Notes under the pieces: model-generated | Database searches by the model: none | Seen by the model: the letters and a program-made list of their open reading frames with translations, nothing else | Told to the model about the DNA's origin: nothing | Position numbers and translations under genes: made by a program | In this document: piece by piece, positions 34,574 through 43,867 of the stretch | Position numbering within the stretch: the stretch's first letter is position 1 | Layout: each line of letters begins with the position of its first letter | Assembly: GCF_030732865.1 (NCBI RefSeq) | Contig: NZ_JASHKB010000007.1 | Coordinates: 62,001-126,000, forward strand | Direction of reading: 5' to 3' | DNA length: 64,000 nt | Origin: Roseitalea sp. MMSF_3546 | GTDB lineage: Bacteria > Pseudomonadota > Alphaproteobacteria > Rhizobiales > Rhizobiaceae

Positions 34574-34604
34574 AAAAGCCGCGCGGGCCTGGCCAGCGCG
34601 GCTT
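34572..34604 (-). terminator. Terminator for outer-membrane protein gene
   Basis: On the minus strand AAGCCGCGC and GCGCGGCTT make a 9-bp stem with an 11-base loop, followed by a short T-run. It lies just after the stop of the barrel-protein gene at 34626 and overlaps the stop of the GST gene, so it may serve both convergent transcripts. Confidence 0.8.
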
Positions 34605-34625
34605 CGAGGAGCGGATCGGGGTCGA

Positions 34626-35291
34626 TCAGAACTTGAAGCCGATGCCCGCGCGGATCGACTGCTCGGTGAAGCCCGAGGAGACCGTGCCCGGCGTCGGACT
34701 GGTCAGCGCGAAGTCCTTGCTCTGATAGTCGGTGTAGCGATATTCGAGCCGGCCGAACACGTTCTGGGTCAGCATGGCATCGGCGCCAACGCCGGCGGTC
34801 CAGCCCAGATGCGTGTTCTCGTCGGTCGTCGTACCGTCGGTCACTTCGACATTGGTGGCCGCAACGCCCGCCGTGCCATAGAGCATGAAGGGATTGAAGT
34901 CGTAGCCGATCCGGGCGCGCAGCGAGCCGAACAGGCCCTGATCGGCCGTCACACTCGGCGGGCCGACGAGCGTGCCGTCGCCTTCGGAGATACCGACGTC
35001 GCCCTCAAGGCCGTAGACGAAGGCGCCGTTCTGCAGGTTGATGCCGGCGAAGCCGCCGCCAGACCAGCCGTCGGCGTCGATATCGCCTGCCGTAGTGTCG
35101 AATTCGCCGAAATTGTAGCCGCCGAAGGCGCCGACATAGAAGCCCGACCAGTCGCTGACGGGCGCAAAGTCCGTAACCGGCGGTGCGGTCGGCGTTTGCG
35201 GCAATGGCTGCACGGCATCGGCCGCCATGGCGGGCGCAACGCCCGTCATCACGGCAGCCGAAGCGGCACAGATGATCGCTAGTCTTCTCAT
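34626..35291 (-). CDS. Outer-membrane beta-barrel protein, Omp25/Omp31-like
   Basis: Porin-like surface protein of 221 residues. Signal peptide MRRLAIICAASAAVMTGVAP, cleavage near AMAADA. The mature chain starts with a proline-rich linker and then an eight-stranded barrel: DWSGFYVGAFGGYNFGEFDT, GLEGDVGISEGDG, LFGSLRARIGYDFNPFMLYG, LGWTAGVGADAMLTQNVFGR, LEYRYTDYQSKDFAL and the C-terminal strand IRAGIGFKF ending in Phe. This is the Omp25/RopB pattern of the Hyphomicrobiales. The start at 35291 follows AATGGAGAGACGTTC. It ends at a clear terminator. Confidence 0.88.
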   Translation of the reverse strand: MRRLAIICAASAAVMTGVAPAMAADAVQPLPQTPTAPPVTDFAPVSDWSGFYVGAFGGYNFGEFDTTAGDIDADGWSGGGFAGINLQNGAFVYGLEGDVGISEGDGTLVGPPSVTADQGLFGSLRARIGYDFNPFMLYGTAGVAATNVEVTDGTTTDENTHLGWTAGVGADAMLTQNVFGRLEYRYTDYQSKDFALTSPTPGTVSSGFTEQSIRAGIGFKF

Positions 35292-35650
35292 GAACGTCTC
35301 TCCATTCTCGTTCGCGTGGCCGACGGTGAACTGCGCACGCCGGTGCGGTTCGTGCCCCCAAGCACCTGGGCCGTTTGTGCAACGCAATTGCGGCAAATCG
35401 GTTGCCCGAATTGGGAGTTTCGATGACTCAAATGTGGCGTTGTGCCAGGCTGGAACACAATGGTTTCCGGGCATGGTTAAGCGTGCGATGACGCGCAGGG
35501 TTGACGCGCGGTTAACGGTCCGGTGCGCTGTCGTGCCGCGCGCGGAACGCGCCGTGGGCGAGCCGTTTCGATCGGCATCGCGTTTTGCGCCGGCCCGCAA
35601 ATGGCTATATAGCCGGTTCGCGCACCTGCTTCGTTCAAAAGTCCTCCTTC
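35292..35650. other. 359-base divergent intergenic region
   Basis: No gene recognised. It lies between the barrel-protein start and the antiporter start and must hold both promoters. TTAACCAT occurs on the minus strand (ATGGTTAA at 35473-35480), the half-site sequence recognised by CtrA in alphaproteobacteria. GGTTAACGG occurs at 35510-35520. Neither is proven here. The rest shows nothing. Confidence 0.4.
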
Positions 35651-36604
35651 ATGCTCTTTGACATCGCCATGCTCGTTGCCGGACTGGTCCTTCTGGTCTT
35701 TGCCGGTGACTATCTCGTCAAGGGCGCGGTCGGGCTGGCCGAGAATCTGGGCATTCCGGCCCTGATCATCGGGTTGACCATCGTCGCCTTCGGGACCTCG
35801 GCGCCCGAGCTGTTCGTCGCGCTGCAATCGGCGCTGACGGGCGTGCCCGACATCGCCACCGGCAATGTGGTCGGCTCCAACATCGCCAATGTGCTGCTGG
35901 TGATGGGTCTGCCGGCCCTGTTCTCGCCGATCCATGCCAACCAGCGCGGGCTGTCGCGCAATGTCGCGGTGATGATGGTGTTCACGGTCGCCTTCATTTG
36001 GCTGATCAGCGACGGGCTGCTGTCGCGACTGGAGGCGGGGGCACTGTTCGGCGGACTGCTCGTCTTCATTGCCGCCCAGGTCCTCAGGGCGCGGGCGGCG
36101 ATCGAGGCGGCCGATGACGATGTGCCGGTCGACTATCACGAAGAGATCGGCGAAGCGCCGCATTCGGCCGCGCGCATCGCGCTCTTTCTCGCCGGCGGAA
36201 TCATCGGGCTGCCGATCGCCGCGCATCTGACCGTTTCGGGCGCCTCGGGCATCGCCGCCTCGTTCGGCGTCTCAGAAGCGGCGATCGGGCTGACCATCGT
36301 CGCCATCGGCACCTCGCTGCCCGAACTCGCCACGTCGCTGGCCGCCGCCATGCGCAGGGAAGCCGATGTGGCACTGGGCAACATCATCGGTTCGAACATC
36401 TTCAACCTCGCCGCCATCATGGGCATTACCGGCATGGTGATCGCGGTGCCCATCTCGTCCGACATCATCGTGCGCGACAACTGGGTGATGCTCGTCACCT
36501 CGCTGCTGCTGGCGGTGATCTGCTTTGGAAAGCTGACCACCGGCAAGGCGCTGGGCGCGGCTATGCTCGTCGCCTACGGCGCCTATATCGTCATGGTCTT
36601 CTGA
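35651..36604 (+). CDS. Calcium/sodium antiporter family protein
   Basis: Inner-membrane Na+/Ca2+ exchanger-type protein of 317 residues with about ten helices in two inverted repeats. Each repeat has the ion-binding alpha motif: IVAFGTSAPELFVALQSALT (about 45-62) and IVAIGTSLPELATSLAAAMR (about 215-235), followed by GNVVGSNIANVLLVMGLPAL and GNIIGSNIFNLAAIMGITGM. The start at 35651 gives MLFDIAMLVAGLVLLVFAGD directly at the first helix. Resembles E. coli YrbG. Neighbours do not add to the function. Transport substrate inferred from the family only. Confidence 0.9.
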   Translation: MLFDIAMLVAGLVLLVFAGDYLVKGAVGLAENLGIPALIIGLTIVAFGTSAPELFVALQSALTGVPDIATGNVVGSNIANVLLVMGLPALFSPIHANQRGLSRNVAVMMVFTVAFIWLISDGLLSRLEAGALFGGLLVFIAAQVLRARAAIEAADDDVPVDYHEEIGEAPHSAARIALFLAGGIIGLPIAAHLTVSGASGIAASFGVSEAAIGLTIVAIGTSLPELATSLAAAMRREADVALGNIIGSNIFNLAAIMGITGMVIAVPISSDIIVRDNWVMLVTSLLLAVICFGKLTTGKALGAAMLVAYGAYIVMVF

Positions 36605-36622
36605 CCGACGACGGAGCTCTGC

Positions 36623-37402
36623 GTGGACGACGACCAGCAGGATAACGAAAGGCCCGCCGTTCTGGTGACGGGCGGCGCGAAACGCATCGGGCAAGCCATC
36701 GCAACCGATCTGGCGCGACATCGATTCGACGTGGCGATCCATGCCAACAGGTCAATCGACAAGGCACAGGCCCTGGCCGAAGCGCTGACGGCCAGCGGCG
36801 GCCGGGCGGTCGCGGTGCAAGCCGATCTGACCGACGCGATCCGGGCGCGCGACCTCGTCCGACAGGCAAGCGATGCACTGGGCCGGCCGGTCGACATCCT
36901 CGTCAACAACGCCTCGATCTTTCTCGACGACGCGGTGGGGGCGATCGACGAGGGCGCGTGGGACGCCCATTTCGACCTTCACCTGCGCGCGCCGGTGCTG
37001 CTGGGCGAGGCGATGGCCGATGCCCTGCCCGAGGGGGCGCACGGGCTGATCGTCAACATGATCGACCAGCGCGTATGGAAGCTGACGCCGCGCTTTTTCT
37101 CCTACACGCTGTCGAAATCGGCGCTGTGGACGGCGACGCGCACCATGGCGCAGGCGCTCGCGCCGCGCATCCGGGTCAACGCCATCGGACCGGGACCGAC
37201 CTTGAAGAACCCGCGCCAGTCGGACGCCGCCTTTCGCGCCCAGGCCGAGGCGGTGCCGCTCGGACACGGGCCGAACCTTGCCGAGTTCGGCGCGACGATC
37301 CGTTATCTTTGGAAGGCGCGTTCGGTCACCGGCCAGATGATCGCGCTCGATGGCGGTCAGCACCTGGCCTGGCGGACACCGGACGCCACGGGCGCCGAAT
37401 AG
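36623..37402 (+). CDS. SDR family oxidoreductase, pteridine reductase-like (FolM/PTR1 type)
   Basis: Short-chain dehydrogenase of 259 residues. The cofactor motif is VLVTGGAKRIGQAIATDLA, with the basic K-R-I-G form typical of pteridine reductases, followed by FDVAIHANRSIDKA. The active-site Tyr and Lys are in FFSYTLSKSALWTATRTMAQ. INAIGPGPTLKNPRQSDAAF is the block seen in FolM/PTR1-type enzymes. Likely reduces a pteridine such as dihydrofolate or dihydromonapterin using NADPH; this is inferred from motifs. The start is GTG at 36623. It stands right before uvrC on the same strand. Confidence 0.84.
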   Translation: MDDDQQDNERPAVLVTGGAKRIGQAIATDLARHRFDVAIHANRSIDKAQALAEALTASGGRAVAVQADLTDAIRARDLVRQASDALGRPVDILVNNASIFLDDAVGAIDEGAWDAHFDLHLRAPVLLGEAMADALPEGAHGLIVNMIDQRVWKLTPRFFSYTLSKSALWTATRTMAQALAPRIRVNAIGPGPTLKNPRQSDAAFRAQAEAVPLGHGPNLAEFGATIRYLWKARSVTGQMIALDGGQHLAWRTPDATGAE

Positions 37403-37423
37403 CCCCGTTCGCGGCGGGACTTG

Positions 37424-39457
37424 ATGGCGCCCATCGATCTGCACCACATAGGGATCATGGACCAGACGCGCGAAGCGGACTTGCCGGCCGCCGCACCCGA
37501 CGGCGCAGCACCCGAAACGGTCGGGCGCGACCTGGCGCGCGATCTGATCTGGGAACAGGAGATCAAGGCCGAACGGGAGCTGACCGGCCCGGAGCTGATC
37601 ACCGCCATCGCAAAGCGTCTGCCCAACCGGCCCGGCGTCTACCGCATGTTCGGCGTCTCCGGCGAGGTGCTCTATGTCGGCAAGGCCAAGTCGCTCAAGA
37701 ACCGGGTGACCAGCTATGCGCGCCTTGGCGGGCACACCAACCGCATTGCGCGCATGATCGCGCAGACCGCCTCGATGGAGTTCGTCACGACCCGGTCGGA
37801 GACCGAGGCGCTGCTGCTCGAAGCCAATCTGATCAAGCGGCTGCGGCCGCGCTTCAACGTGCTGCTGCGCGACGACAAGTCCTTTCCCTATATCGTGCTG
37901 ACCGGCGATCACGCCGCGCCTGGCCTTTTCAAGCATCGCGGCGCGCGCAACAAGGCGGGCGACTATTTCGGCCCGTTCGCCTCGGCCGGCGCCGTGGGGC
38001 GGACGATCAACGCGCTGCAGCGTGCCTTTCTCCTGCGCACCTGCACCGACAGCGTCTATGACAGCCGCACGCGGCCGTGCCTTCTTTACCAGATCAAGCG
38101 CTGTTCGGCGCCGTGCACCGGAGAGATCTCGATCGAGGACTATGGCGCGCTGGTCGGCGAGGCCAAGGCGTTCCTGTCGGGCCGGAGCCGCGCCGTGCAG
38201 GCGCAGATGGCGACGGCGATGCAGCAGGCCGCCGACGATCTCGACTTCGAGCGCGCCGCGCTCTACCGCGACCGCATCGCCGCGCTGACGGCGATCCAGA
38301 GCCATCAGGGCATCAACCCGCAGGGTATCGAGGAGGCCGACGTCTTCGCGGTGCATCAGGAGGGCGGGCTGACCTGCGTGCAGGTCTTCTTCTTCCGGAC
38401 CGGGCAGAACTGGGGCAATCGCGCCTATTTCCCCAAGGCCGATGCCAATATGGCGCCCGAGGAGGTGCTGGGCGCGTTCCTGTCGCAGTTCTACGACGAC
38501 AAGCCCTGCCCGCGGCTGATCCTGCTGTCGCATGGCGTGCCCGAGGCCGAGCTTCTGGCCGAGGCGCTGAACCTGCGCGCGGCGCGCAAGGTGACGATCA
38601 CCGTGCCGCGCCGCGGCGAAAAGCGCGATCTGGTCACGCACGCGCTGGCCAATGCGAAGGAGGCCCATGGCCGGCGGCTGGCGGAAACCTCCTCGCAGGC
38701 CAGGCTGCTTTCGGCGATGGCCGAGACCTTCGGGCTCAAGGCGCCGCCACGCCGCATCGAGGTCTACGACAACTCGCACATCATGGGGACCAACGCGGTC
38801 GGCGCGATGATCGTCGCCGGCGCGCAGGGCTTTGCCAGGAACCAGTACCGCAAGTTCAACATCCGCTCGACAGAGACCACGCCGGGCGACGATTTCGGCA
38901 TGATGCGCGAGGTGCTCGAGCGGCGCTTTGCCCGGCTGATCAAGGAGCACGGGCCCGAACGCGACGAAAACGGCGAGGACGGCGATGCCGACGTCATGCC
39001 CGCCTGGCCGGACGTGCTGCTGATCGATGGCGGGCTGGGCCAGCTCAATGCGGTGCGCGAGATCCTCGCCGATATGGGCGTGGCCGAGGAGCTGGCGGTC
39101 ATCGGCGTCGCCAAGGGCGCTGATCGCGACGCCGGCCGCGAGCGGTTCTTCATGGCCGGGCGCAAGGACTTCTCGCTGCCGCCACGCGATCCTGTGCTGT
39201 ATTTCGTCCAGCGCCTGCGCGACGAGGCGCATCGCTTTGCCATCGGCGCCCATCGCGCGCGCCGCAAGAAGGACATGGTCAGGAACCCGCTCGACGAGAT
39301 CGCCGGCATCGGCCCCTCGCGCAAGCGCGCGCTTTTGCACCATTTCGGCACCGCCAAGGCCGTCGCGCGCGCCTCGCTCGAGGACATTGCGAGAGTGGAC
39401 GGCATTTCCGATGCCATGGCACGGCAGATCTATGCCCATTTTCACGACCAGGCGTAA
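37424..39457 (+). CDS. uvrC: Excinuclease ABC subunit C
   Basis: Nucleotide-excision repair nuclease of 677 residues that makes both incisions around DNA damage in the UvrBC complex. Domains: GIY-YIG nuclease ([20 protein letters not shown]), a cysteine cluster ([10 protein letters not shown] to [17 protein letters not shown]), the UVR domain ([20 protein letters not shown]), an RNase H-like nuclease ([20 protein letters not shown]), and a C-terminal double helix-hairpin-helix ([20 protein letters not shown]). The start is uncertain: ATG 37424 or ATG 37457; the first 50 residues before the GIY-YIG domain are not conserved. Followed by pgsA. Confidence 0.96.
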   Translation: MAPIDLHHIGIMDQTREADLPAAAPDGAAPETVGRDLARDLIWEQEIKAERELTGPELITAIAKRLPNRPGVYRMFGVSGEVLYVGKAKSLKNRVTSYARLGGHTNRIARMIAQTASMEFVTTRSETEALLLEANLIKRLRPRFNVLLRDDKSFPYIVLTGDHAAPGLFKHRGARNKAGDYFGPFASAGAVGRTINALQRAFLLRTCTDSVYDSRTRPCLLYQIKRCSAPCTGEISIEDYGALVGEAKAFLSGRSRAVQAQMATAMQQAADDLDFERAALYRDRIAALTAIQSHQGINPQGIEEADVFAVHQEGGLTCVQVFFFRTGQNWGNRAYFPKADANMAPEEVLGAFLSQFYDDKPCPRLILLSHGVPEAELLAEALNLRAARKVTITVPRRGEKRDLVTHALANAKEAHGRRLAETSSQARLLSAMAETFGLKAPPRRIEVYDNSHIMGTNAVGAMIVAGAQGFARNQYRKFNIRSTETTPGDDFGMMREVLERRFARLIKEHGPERDENGEDGDADVMPAWPDVLLIDGGLGQLNAVREILADMGVAEELAVIGVAKGADRDAGRERFFMAGRKDFSLPPRDPVLYFVQRLRDEAHRFAIGAHRARRKKDMVRNPLDEIAGIGPSRKRALLHHFGTAKAVARASLEDIARVDGISDAMARQIYAHFHDQA

Positions 39458-39554
39458 TTCCGCTATCATGGCGTGGCGAGAGAAGGTCGGGGCGCGGCGC
39501 TTGACCTGCCCGGCCGAGGGTGCAGATTTGCACTGCAACAAGTCAGGAGCGGCG

Positions 39555-40160
39555 ATGCCAGCCAACGACAAAGCCCACACCTACGCGCTGCCCAACCTGC
39601 TGACCTATGGGCGCATCGCCGCCGTGCCGCTCATGGTGCTTTGCTTTTTCATCGAGGGCCGGCTGGCGGCGAGCGATCTGGCGCGCTGGTCGGCGCTGGC
39701 GATCTTCGTGATCGCCTCGCTGACCGACTATCTGGATGGCTATCTGGCCCGCAAATGGCAGCAGGCCTCGGCCATCGGCAAGATGCTCGATCCGATCGCC
39801 GACAAACTGCTGGTCTCGGTGGCGCTGTTGCTGCTTGCCGCCGAGGGCACCATTGCGGGCTGGTCGCTGTGGGCGGCAATCGTGATCCTGTGCCGGGAGA
39901 TCCTGGTGTCGGGGCTGCGCGAATACCTGGCGGCGGTGCGCGTGTCGGTGCCGGTGAGCCAGCTCGCCAAGTGGAAGACGACGATCCAGCTCGTCGCCGT
40001 GGGCTTCCTGCTGGCAGGGCCGGCCGGCGACAAGGTCGTGCCCTATGTCTCGGAAACCGGCATCGTCCTGCTGTGGATTTCGGCGATCATTACGCTTTAC
40101 ACCGGCTGGGACTACTACCGGTCCGGCCTGCAGCACGTGACCGATAGCCAAAGCTCGTAA
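39555..40160 (+). CDS. pgsA: CDP-diacylglycerol-glycerol-3-phosphate 3-phosphatidyltransferase
   Basis: Inner-membrane enzyme of 201 residues making phosphatidylglycerol phosphate, the first committed step to PG and cardiolipin. The CDP-alcohol transferase motif is intact: DYLDGYLARKWQQASAIGKM then LDPIADKLLVSV. Other family blocks are ALPNLLTYGRIAAVPLMVL, CREILVSGLREYLAAVRVSV and LAKWKTTIQLVAVGFLL. About six helices. CAGGAGCGGCG precedes the ATG. It follows uvrC, an order also known in E. coli and Hyphomicrobiales. Distinct from the second family member at 31025. Confidence 0.95.
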   Translation: MPANDKAHTYALPNLLTYGRIAAVPLMVLCFFIEGRLAASDLARWSALAIFVIASLTDYLDGYLARKWQQASAIGKMLDPIADKLLVSVALLLLAAEGTIAGWSLWAAIVILCREILVSGLREYLAAVRVSVPVSQLAKWKTTIQLVAVGFLLAGPAGDKVVPYVSETGIVLLWISAIITLYTGWDYYRSGLQHVTDSQSS

Positions 40161-40170
40161 GGAATGCACG

Positions 40171-40434
40171 ATGGGACAACCGGTCAAGTTCGTCTATTTC
40201 GCCTGGGTGCGTGAACGGATCGGCTTCGCCGAGGAATGGCTCGAATTGCCCCAGACCGCGCGCACCGGCGCCGACGTCATCGCCTTCCTGCGCAGCCGCG
40301 GCGAGGGCTACAGGGCCGCACTCGACGACGCCCAGGCGATCAGGATCGCCGCCGACCGGCAACACCTCGCGCCCGACGAGCCGATCGGCGAAGCGCGCGA
40401 AATCGCCCTGTTTCCGCCGATGACGGGCGGCTGA
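40171..40434 (+). CDS. moaD: Molybdopterin synthase small subunit
   Basis: Sulfur-carrier protein of 87 residues with a ubiquitin-like fold: FVYFAWVRERIGFAEEWLEL at the start, LAPDEPIGEAREIALFPPMT near the end, and the essential C-terminal Gly-Gly that carries the thiocarboxylate used to convert precursor Z to molybdopterin. It lies ten bases after pgsA and just before moaE, with a gap of two bases. The pair makes up the MPT synthase complex. Confidence 0.93.
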   Translation: MGQPVKFVYFAWVRERIGFAEEWLELPQTARTGADVIAFLRSRGEGYRAALDDAQAIRIAADRQHLAPDEPIGEAREIALFPPMTGG

Positions 40435-40436
40435 CG

Positions 40437-40922
40437 ATGAATGCAGCGGTGCCATCGCCGTTGGTGCGCGTTCAGGCGGCGCCGTTCGATACGGGCGCCG
40501 AACAGCAGGACCTGGCGGCAGGACGCCCCGATATCGGCGCGGTGGTCGCGTTCACCGGACTGTGCCGCGACGAAGACGGCCGGCTGGCCGCGCTCGAGAT
40601 CGAGCACTATCCGGGCATGGCCGAGGCCGAAATCGGCCGCATCGCCGCTCAAGCCACCGAGCGCTGGCCGCTCGCCGCGCTCCGGGTCATCCACAGACAT
40701 GGCAGGATCGAGCCCGGCGAGGCGATCGTGCTCGTTATCGCCGCCGCCGCCCATCGGCGCGCGGCCTTCGAGGCGGCCAATTTCCTGATGGACTATCTCA
40801 AGAGCAGGGCCCCGTTCTGGAAGCGCGAGCACCTTGCCGACGGTTCGGTCGGCGAATGGGTCGAATCGCGCGCCGCCGATGCCCGTGCCGCCGAGCGCTG
40901 GACCGAAACCGGACGCGTGTGA
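40437..40922 (+). CDS. moaE: Molybdopterin synthase large (catalytic) subunit
   Basis: MoaE of 161 residues, partner of MoaD. Conserved blocks are IGAVVAFTGLCRDEDGRLAA, LEIEHYPGMAEAEIGRIAAQ, VIHRHGRIEPGEAIVLVIAA and LMDYLKSRAPFWKREHLADG with the catalytic-site Lys residues near the end (KSRAPFWKRE). The ATG at 40437 leaves two bases after the moaD stop, giving translational coupling. The other moa genes are not in this window. Confidence 0.93.
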   Translation: MNAAVPSPLVRVQAAPFDTGAEQQDLAAGRPDIGAVVAFTGLCRDEDGRLAALEIEHYPGMAEAEIGRIAAQATERWPLAALRVIHRHGRIEPGEAIVLVIAAAAHRRAAFEAANFLMDYLKSRAPFWKREHLADGSVGEWVESRAADARAAERWTETGRV

Positions 40923-41002
40923 CCAGGCGGGCTTTTCGCCGCGAAAAATCGCGCTAGCTCCTTGCTGCGGGTAATGCACCGAAAACGAGGAGGAACACGC
41001 CC

Positions 41003-41518
41003 ATGCGCATCATGGACCGGCCGGAATACGCCGCAAAGGCCAAACCGATGGCCTTTCCGCCCGACACCAGCGTCGCCGAAGCCGTGGCAGCCATGTCCGA
41101 AAAGGATTACGGCTCGGTCGTCGTGGTCGACGGTCAGAACAAGGTCGTGGGCATGGTCACCGAGCGCGACGTGATGAAGCGGCTGGTCAACAAGAAGATG
41201 GATCCCGAAAAGACCGCCCTTTCGGACATCATGACCGCCGAGGTGCGCGTCGCCCGACAGACCGACGACCTGCGCGACTGGCTGCGCATCATGTCCAACG
41301 AGCGCTTTCGCCGCCTGCCGGTCCTTGACGATGAGGGACGCCTGGTATCGATCATGACGCAGGGCGATTTCGTCTCCTACACATGGCCCGAACTGCTCGA
41401 CAGGGTCGCCGAGCAAACCAAGGCGACCGTGGCCAGCAACTATCAGATCTTCCTGATCGCCGGCGGGATCCTGGTCTATTCCATCGTGCTGATCTTCATG
41501 CTCAATGGTGCCAACTGA
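41003..41518 (+). CDS. CBS-domain protein with C-terminal membrane anchor
   Basis: Protein of 171 residues. Two CBS motifs form a Bateman module: KPMAFPPDTSVAEAVAAMSE followed by DYGSVVVVDGQNKVVGMVTE (about 12-65), and VRVARQTDDLRDWLRIMSNE to FRRLPVLDDEGRLVSIMTQG (about 78-130). These bind adenine nucleotides in many proteins. Unlike most small CBS proteins it ends in a hydrophobic helix (FLIAGGILVYSIVLIFMLNG, about 148-168), so it is tail-anchored in the inner membrane. A very good ribosome site (GAGGAGGAACACGCCC) precedes the ATG. The next gene is a PAS-GGDEF-EAL protein, 227 bases on. Confidence 0.84.
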   Translation: MRIMDRPEYAAKAKPMAFPPDTSVAEAVAAMSEKDYGSVVVVDGQNKVVGMVTERDVMKRLVNKKMDPEKTALSDIMTAEVRVARQTDDLRDWLRIMSNERFRRLPVLDDEGRLVSIMTQGDFVSYTWPELLDRVAEQTKATVASNYQIFLIAGGILVYSIVLIFMLNGAN

Positions 41519-41745
41519 CCGGCAGGCGTGCCGCCTCGATACAACTTTTCAGCGAAAATCCAGCCAATCGCGCATTCAGTCAGGAAAGGGAAAATCGCCG
41601 ACTGTCGGGCCGCGACAACCGGCCCTTCTGCGATGCCCGTGACGTCATGGGCTGCACAGTCTGCGGGGGAGGAGCCTTGGCTGGTCGCGCAATATCGATC
41701 CGATGCGGCAATCGCCTTGCCGGGACGCAGCCGCCCCTATCGGCG

Positions 41746-43845
41746 ATGTCGGCCCTGGACACGCTGGATTTCCTGCGCGAGGGGATCTACTGGACCTCGC
41801 TCGACGGCAAGCTGATCCATGCCAACAGGGCGCTGGTCGAGCTCAATGGCTACGAAACGCTCGCCGAGCTGCGCGCCGTCGTCAGCGACATCGCCAATGA
41901 ATGGTATGTCGACGCGGACCGTCGGGCCCAGTTCATGCGGGCGCTGGCCGACGCCGGACAGGTGCGCGACTTCGTTTCGATGGTTCGGCGATACCGGACC
42001 GGCGAATGCATCTGGGTCACCGAGGATGCGCGCCTGGTGCTCGATCCGCTCACCGGCAAGCCGTCCCACTACGAAGGATCGGTGCGCGACATCACCGCCA
42101 TCGTGCGCGGCCAGGAGAATGAACGGCAGTTCGCCAAGCTGGTCAACCAGGTCCCCGGCGGCCTGTTTCAGCTCGCCCGCCACGCCGATGGGCGCTATGC
42201 GCTTGTGTTCGCAAGTCCGGGCTTTCATGCGCTGCTGGGCTATCGGCGGGCGGACGATCTCGGCGCGTTGCTGGGCGCGGCCGTTCCGATCCATCCCGAT
42301 GACCGCGACCGTTACATGCGGTCGCTGGCCGTGTCGGCCGAAACGCTCACCGATTGGGGCGCCGAGTTCCGCATCCTTCGGGCCGATGGCAGCGAACGGT
42401 GGCTGTCGCTGTGCGCGACGCCCGAGCGCGCGGACGGCTCGATCGTATGGAGCGGCTATTGCAGCGACATCTCCGAGCGCAAGGCCAATGAGCTGGAAAT
42501 CAGGCAGCTTGCCCTGTTCGACCCGCTGACCGGGCTCGCCAATCGCCGCCACCTGATCAACGCGCTCGCAAAGAGCATGGAGCGGCATCGGCGCGAGGGC
42601 ACCTGGGCCGGTCTGATCTGCATCGACCTCGACCACTTCAAGCAGCTCAATGACACCCATGGCCACGGCATCGGCGACCAGATGCTGGTCGAGGCCGGCA
42701 AGCGGATGACCGCGATCACCTGGGTCATCGACCTGGTCGCGCGCGTCGATGGCGACGAGTTCGTCATCGTGTGCGAGGATCTGGGCGCGGAATGGCCGGC
42801 GGTGCGCGAACGGCTCGAAGCGATCGTCGCCAAGCTGCAGGGCGCGCTGCGCCAGTCGGTGCAGATCGACAAGGTCGACCATCTCGCCACCGGCTCGATG
42901 GGCGTGGTCGCCTTCGACGGCAGCGAGGGCGATCCCCAGGAGATCCTGCGCCGCGGCAACGCGGCGATGCACGCGGCCAAGCGGCGGGGCCGCAACACCC
43001 ATGTCTTCTTCGATCCCGATACGGGGCGGCGCGGCGGGCGCGACTATGCGCTATTGCGCGACATGCTGGCGGCGATGGATGACGGGACGCTCGATTTCCA
43101 CCTGCAGCCGCAGGTCGACCGGCACGGCGCCGTGCATGGCTGCGAGGCGCTGATGCGCTGGACGCACCCCGATCACGGCTTCGTGCGGCCGTCGGAGTTC
43201 TTCCCGATGATCGAGAACTCGCCCTCCATGACGCTGTTCACGCAAGGTGCGGTGTGCCGGGCAATGGCGTGCCTGCGCGACTGGAAGGGCCACGCCGTGC
43301 TCGGCCGGCTGACCTTTTCCCTGAACATCACGCCGCACTCGCTGACACAGGAACTGGCCTTTGCGCAATTGTGCGATGTCGTGCGCGCGAATGCCGACAT
43401 CGCCGGCCGGCTTGTCCTTGAGATCACCGAGCACGTGCTGGCCCAGGACAAGGCGCTCGTTCGCCACAATATGGGCGTCCTGCGCGCACTGGGCGTGCAG
43501 TTCTCCATCGACGATTTCGGCACCGGCTTCTCCTCGCTGGCCTATCTGAAGAACCTGACCTTCGACGAGTTGAAGATCGACGGCTCGTTCATCACCGACA
43601 TGGAGGCCTCCTCCAGCGATCGGGCGCTGGTGCGCACCATCCTGGCGGTGGCGCAGACGCTGGACATGCGCGCGATCGCCGAACGGGTGGAGACCGAAGA
43701 GCAGCGCGCCCTGCTGACCGCCTATGGCTGCACCCTCATGCAGGGCCATCTGTTCCGTCCGGCCATGGTACGATCCGAGTTCGAGGCCTATGCGGTCGAC
43801 CACCCGCCGCCAGGCGAACGCAGCCCGATTTCGGCGAGCGCCTGA
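41746..43845 (+). CDS. PAS-GGDEF-EAL cyclic-di-GMP signalling protein
   Basis: Cytoplasmic protein of about 699 residues. Domains: PAS (about 5-115, DFLREGIYWTSLDGKLIHAN), second PAS/PAC (about 125-245), GGDEF (about 255-415, starting LFDPLTGLANRRHLINALAK), EAL (about 430-685). The synthase signature reads RVDGDEFVIV, with Asp for the first Gly. The EAL domain retains EALMRW, LVLEITEHVL and FSIDDFGTGFSSLAYLKNLT, so phosphodiesterase activity is likely. The start is uncertain: ATG 41746, or TTG 41677 behind GGGGGAGGAG, or ATG 41647, whose extra segment is rich in Cys and unlikely. Substrates and inputs are not visible. Confidence 0.88.
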   Translation: MSALDTLDFLREGIYWTSLDGKLIHANRALVELNGYETLAELRAVVSDIANEWYVDADRRAQFMRALADAGQVRDFVSMVRRYRTGECIWVTEDARLVLDPLTGKPSHYEGSVRDITAIVRGQENERQFAKLVNQVPGGLFQLARHADGRYALVFASPGFHALLGYRRADDLGALLGAAVPIHPDDRDRYMRSLAVSAETLTDWGAEFRILRADGSERWLSLCATPERADGSIVWSGYCSDISERKANELEIRQLALFDPLTGLANRRHLINALAKSMERHRREGTWAGLICIDLDHFKQLNDTHGHGIGDQMLVEAGKRMTAITWVIDLVARVDGDEFVIVCEDLGAEWPAVRERLEAIVAKLQGALRQSVQIDKVDHLATGSMGVVAFDGSEGDPQEILRRGNAAMHAAKRRGRNTHVFFDPDTGRRGGRDYALLRDMLAAMDDGTLDFHLQPQVDRHGAVHGCEALMRWTHPDHGFVRPSEFFPMIENSPSMTLFTQGAVCRAMACLRDWKGHAVLGRLTFSLNITPHSLTQELAFAQLCDVVRANADIAGRLVLEITEHVLAQDKALVRHNMGVLRALGVQFSIDDFGTGFSSLAYLKNLTFDELKIDGSFITDMEASSSDRALVRTILAVAQTLDMRAIAERVETEEQRALLTAYGCTLMQGHLFRPAMVRSEFEAYAVDHPPPGERSPISASA

Positions 43846-43867
43846 ACGGGTCGGCGATCGGGCATGG

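Noticed and set aside
36752-39580. A 942-codon minus-strand frame opposite the SDR and uvrC genes
   Set aside because: No domain features; the plus-strand genes carry all family motifs.
41647-41745. N-terminal extension of the PAS-GGDEF-EAL protein from ATG 41647
   Set aside because: The added segment has three Cys in 33 residues and no ribosome site, unlike the rest of the protein; kept as an alternative only.
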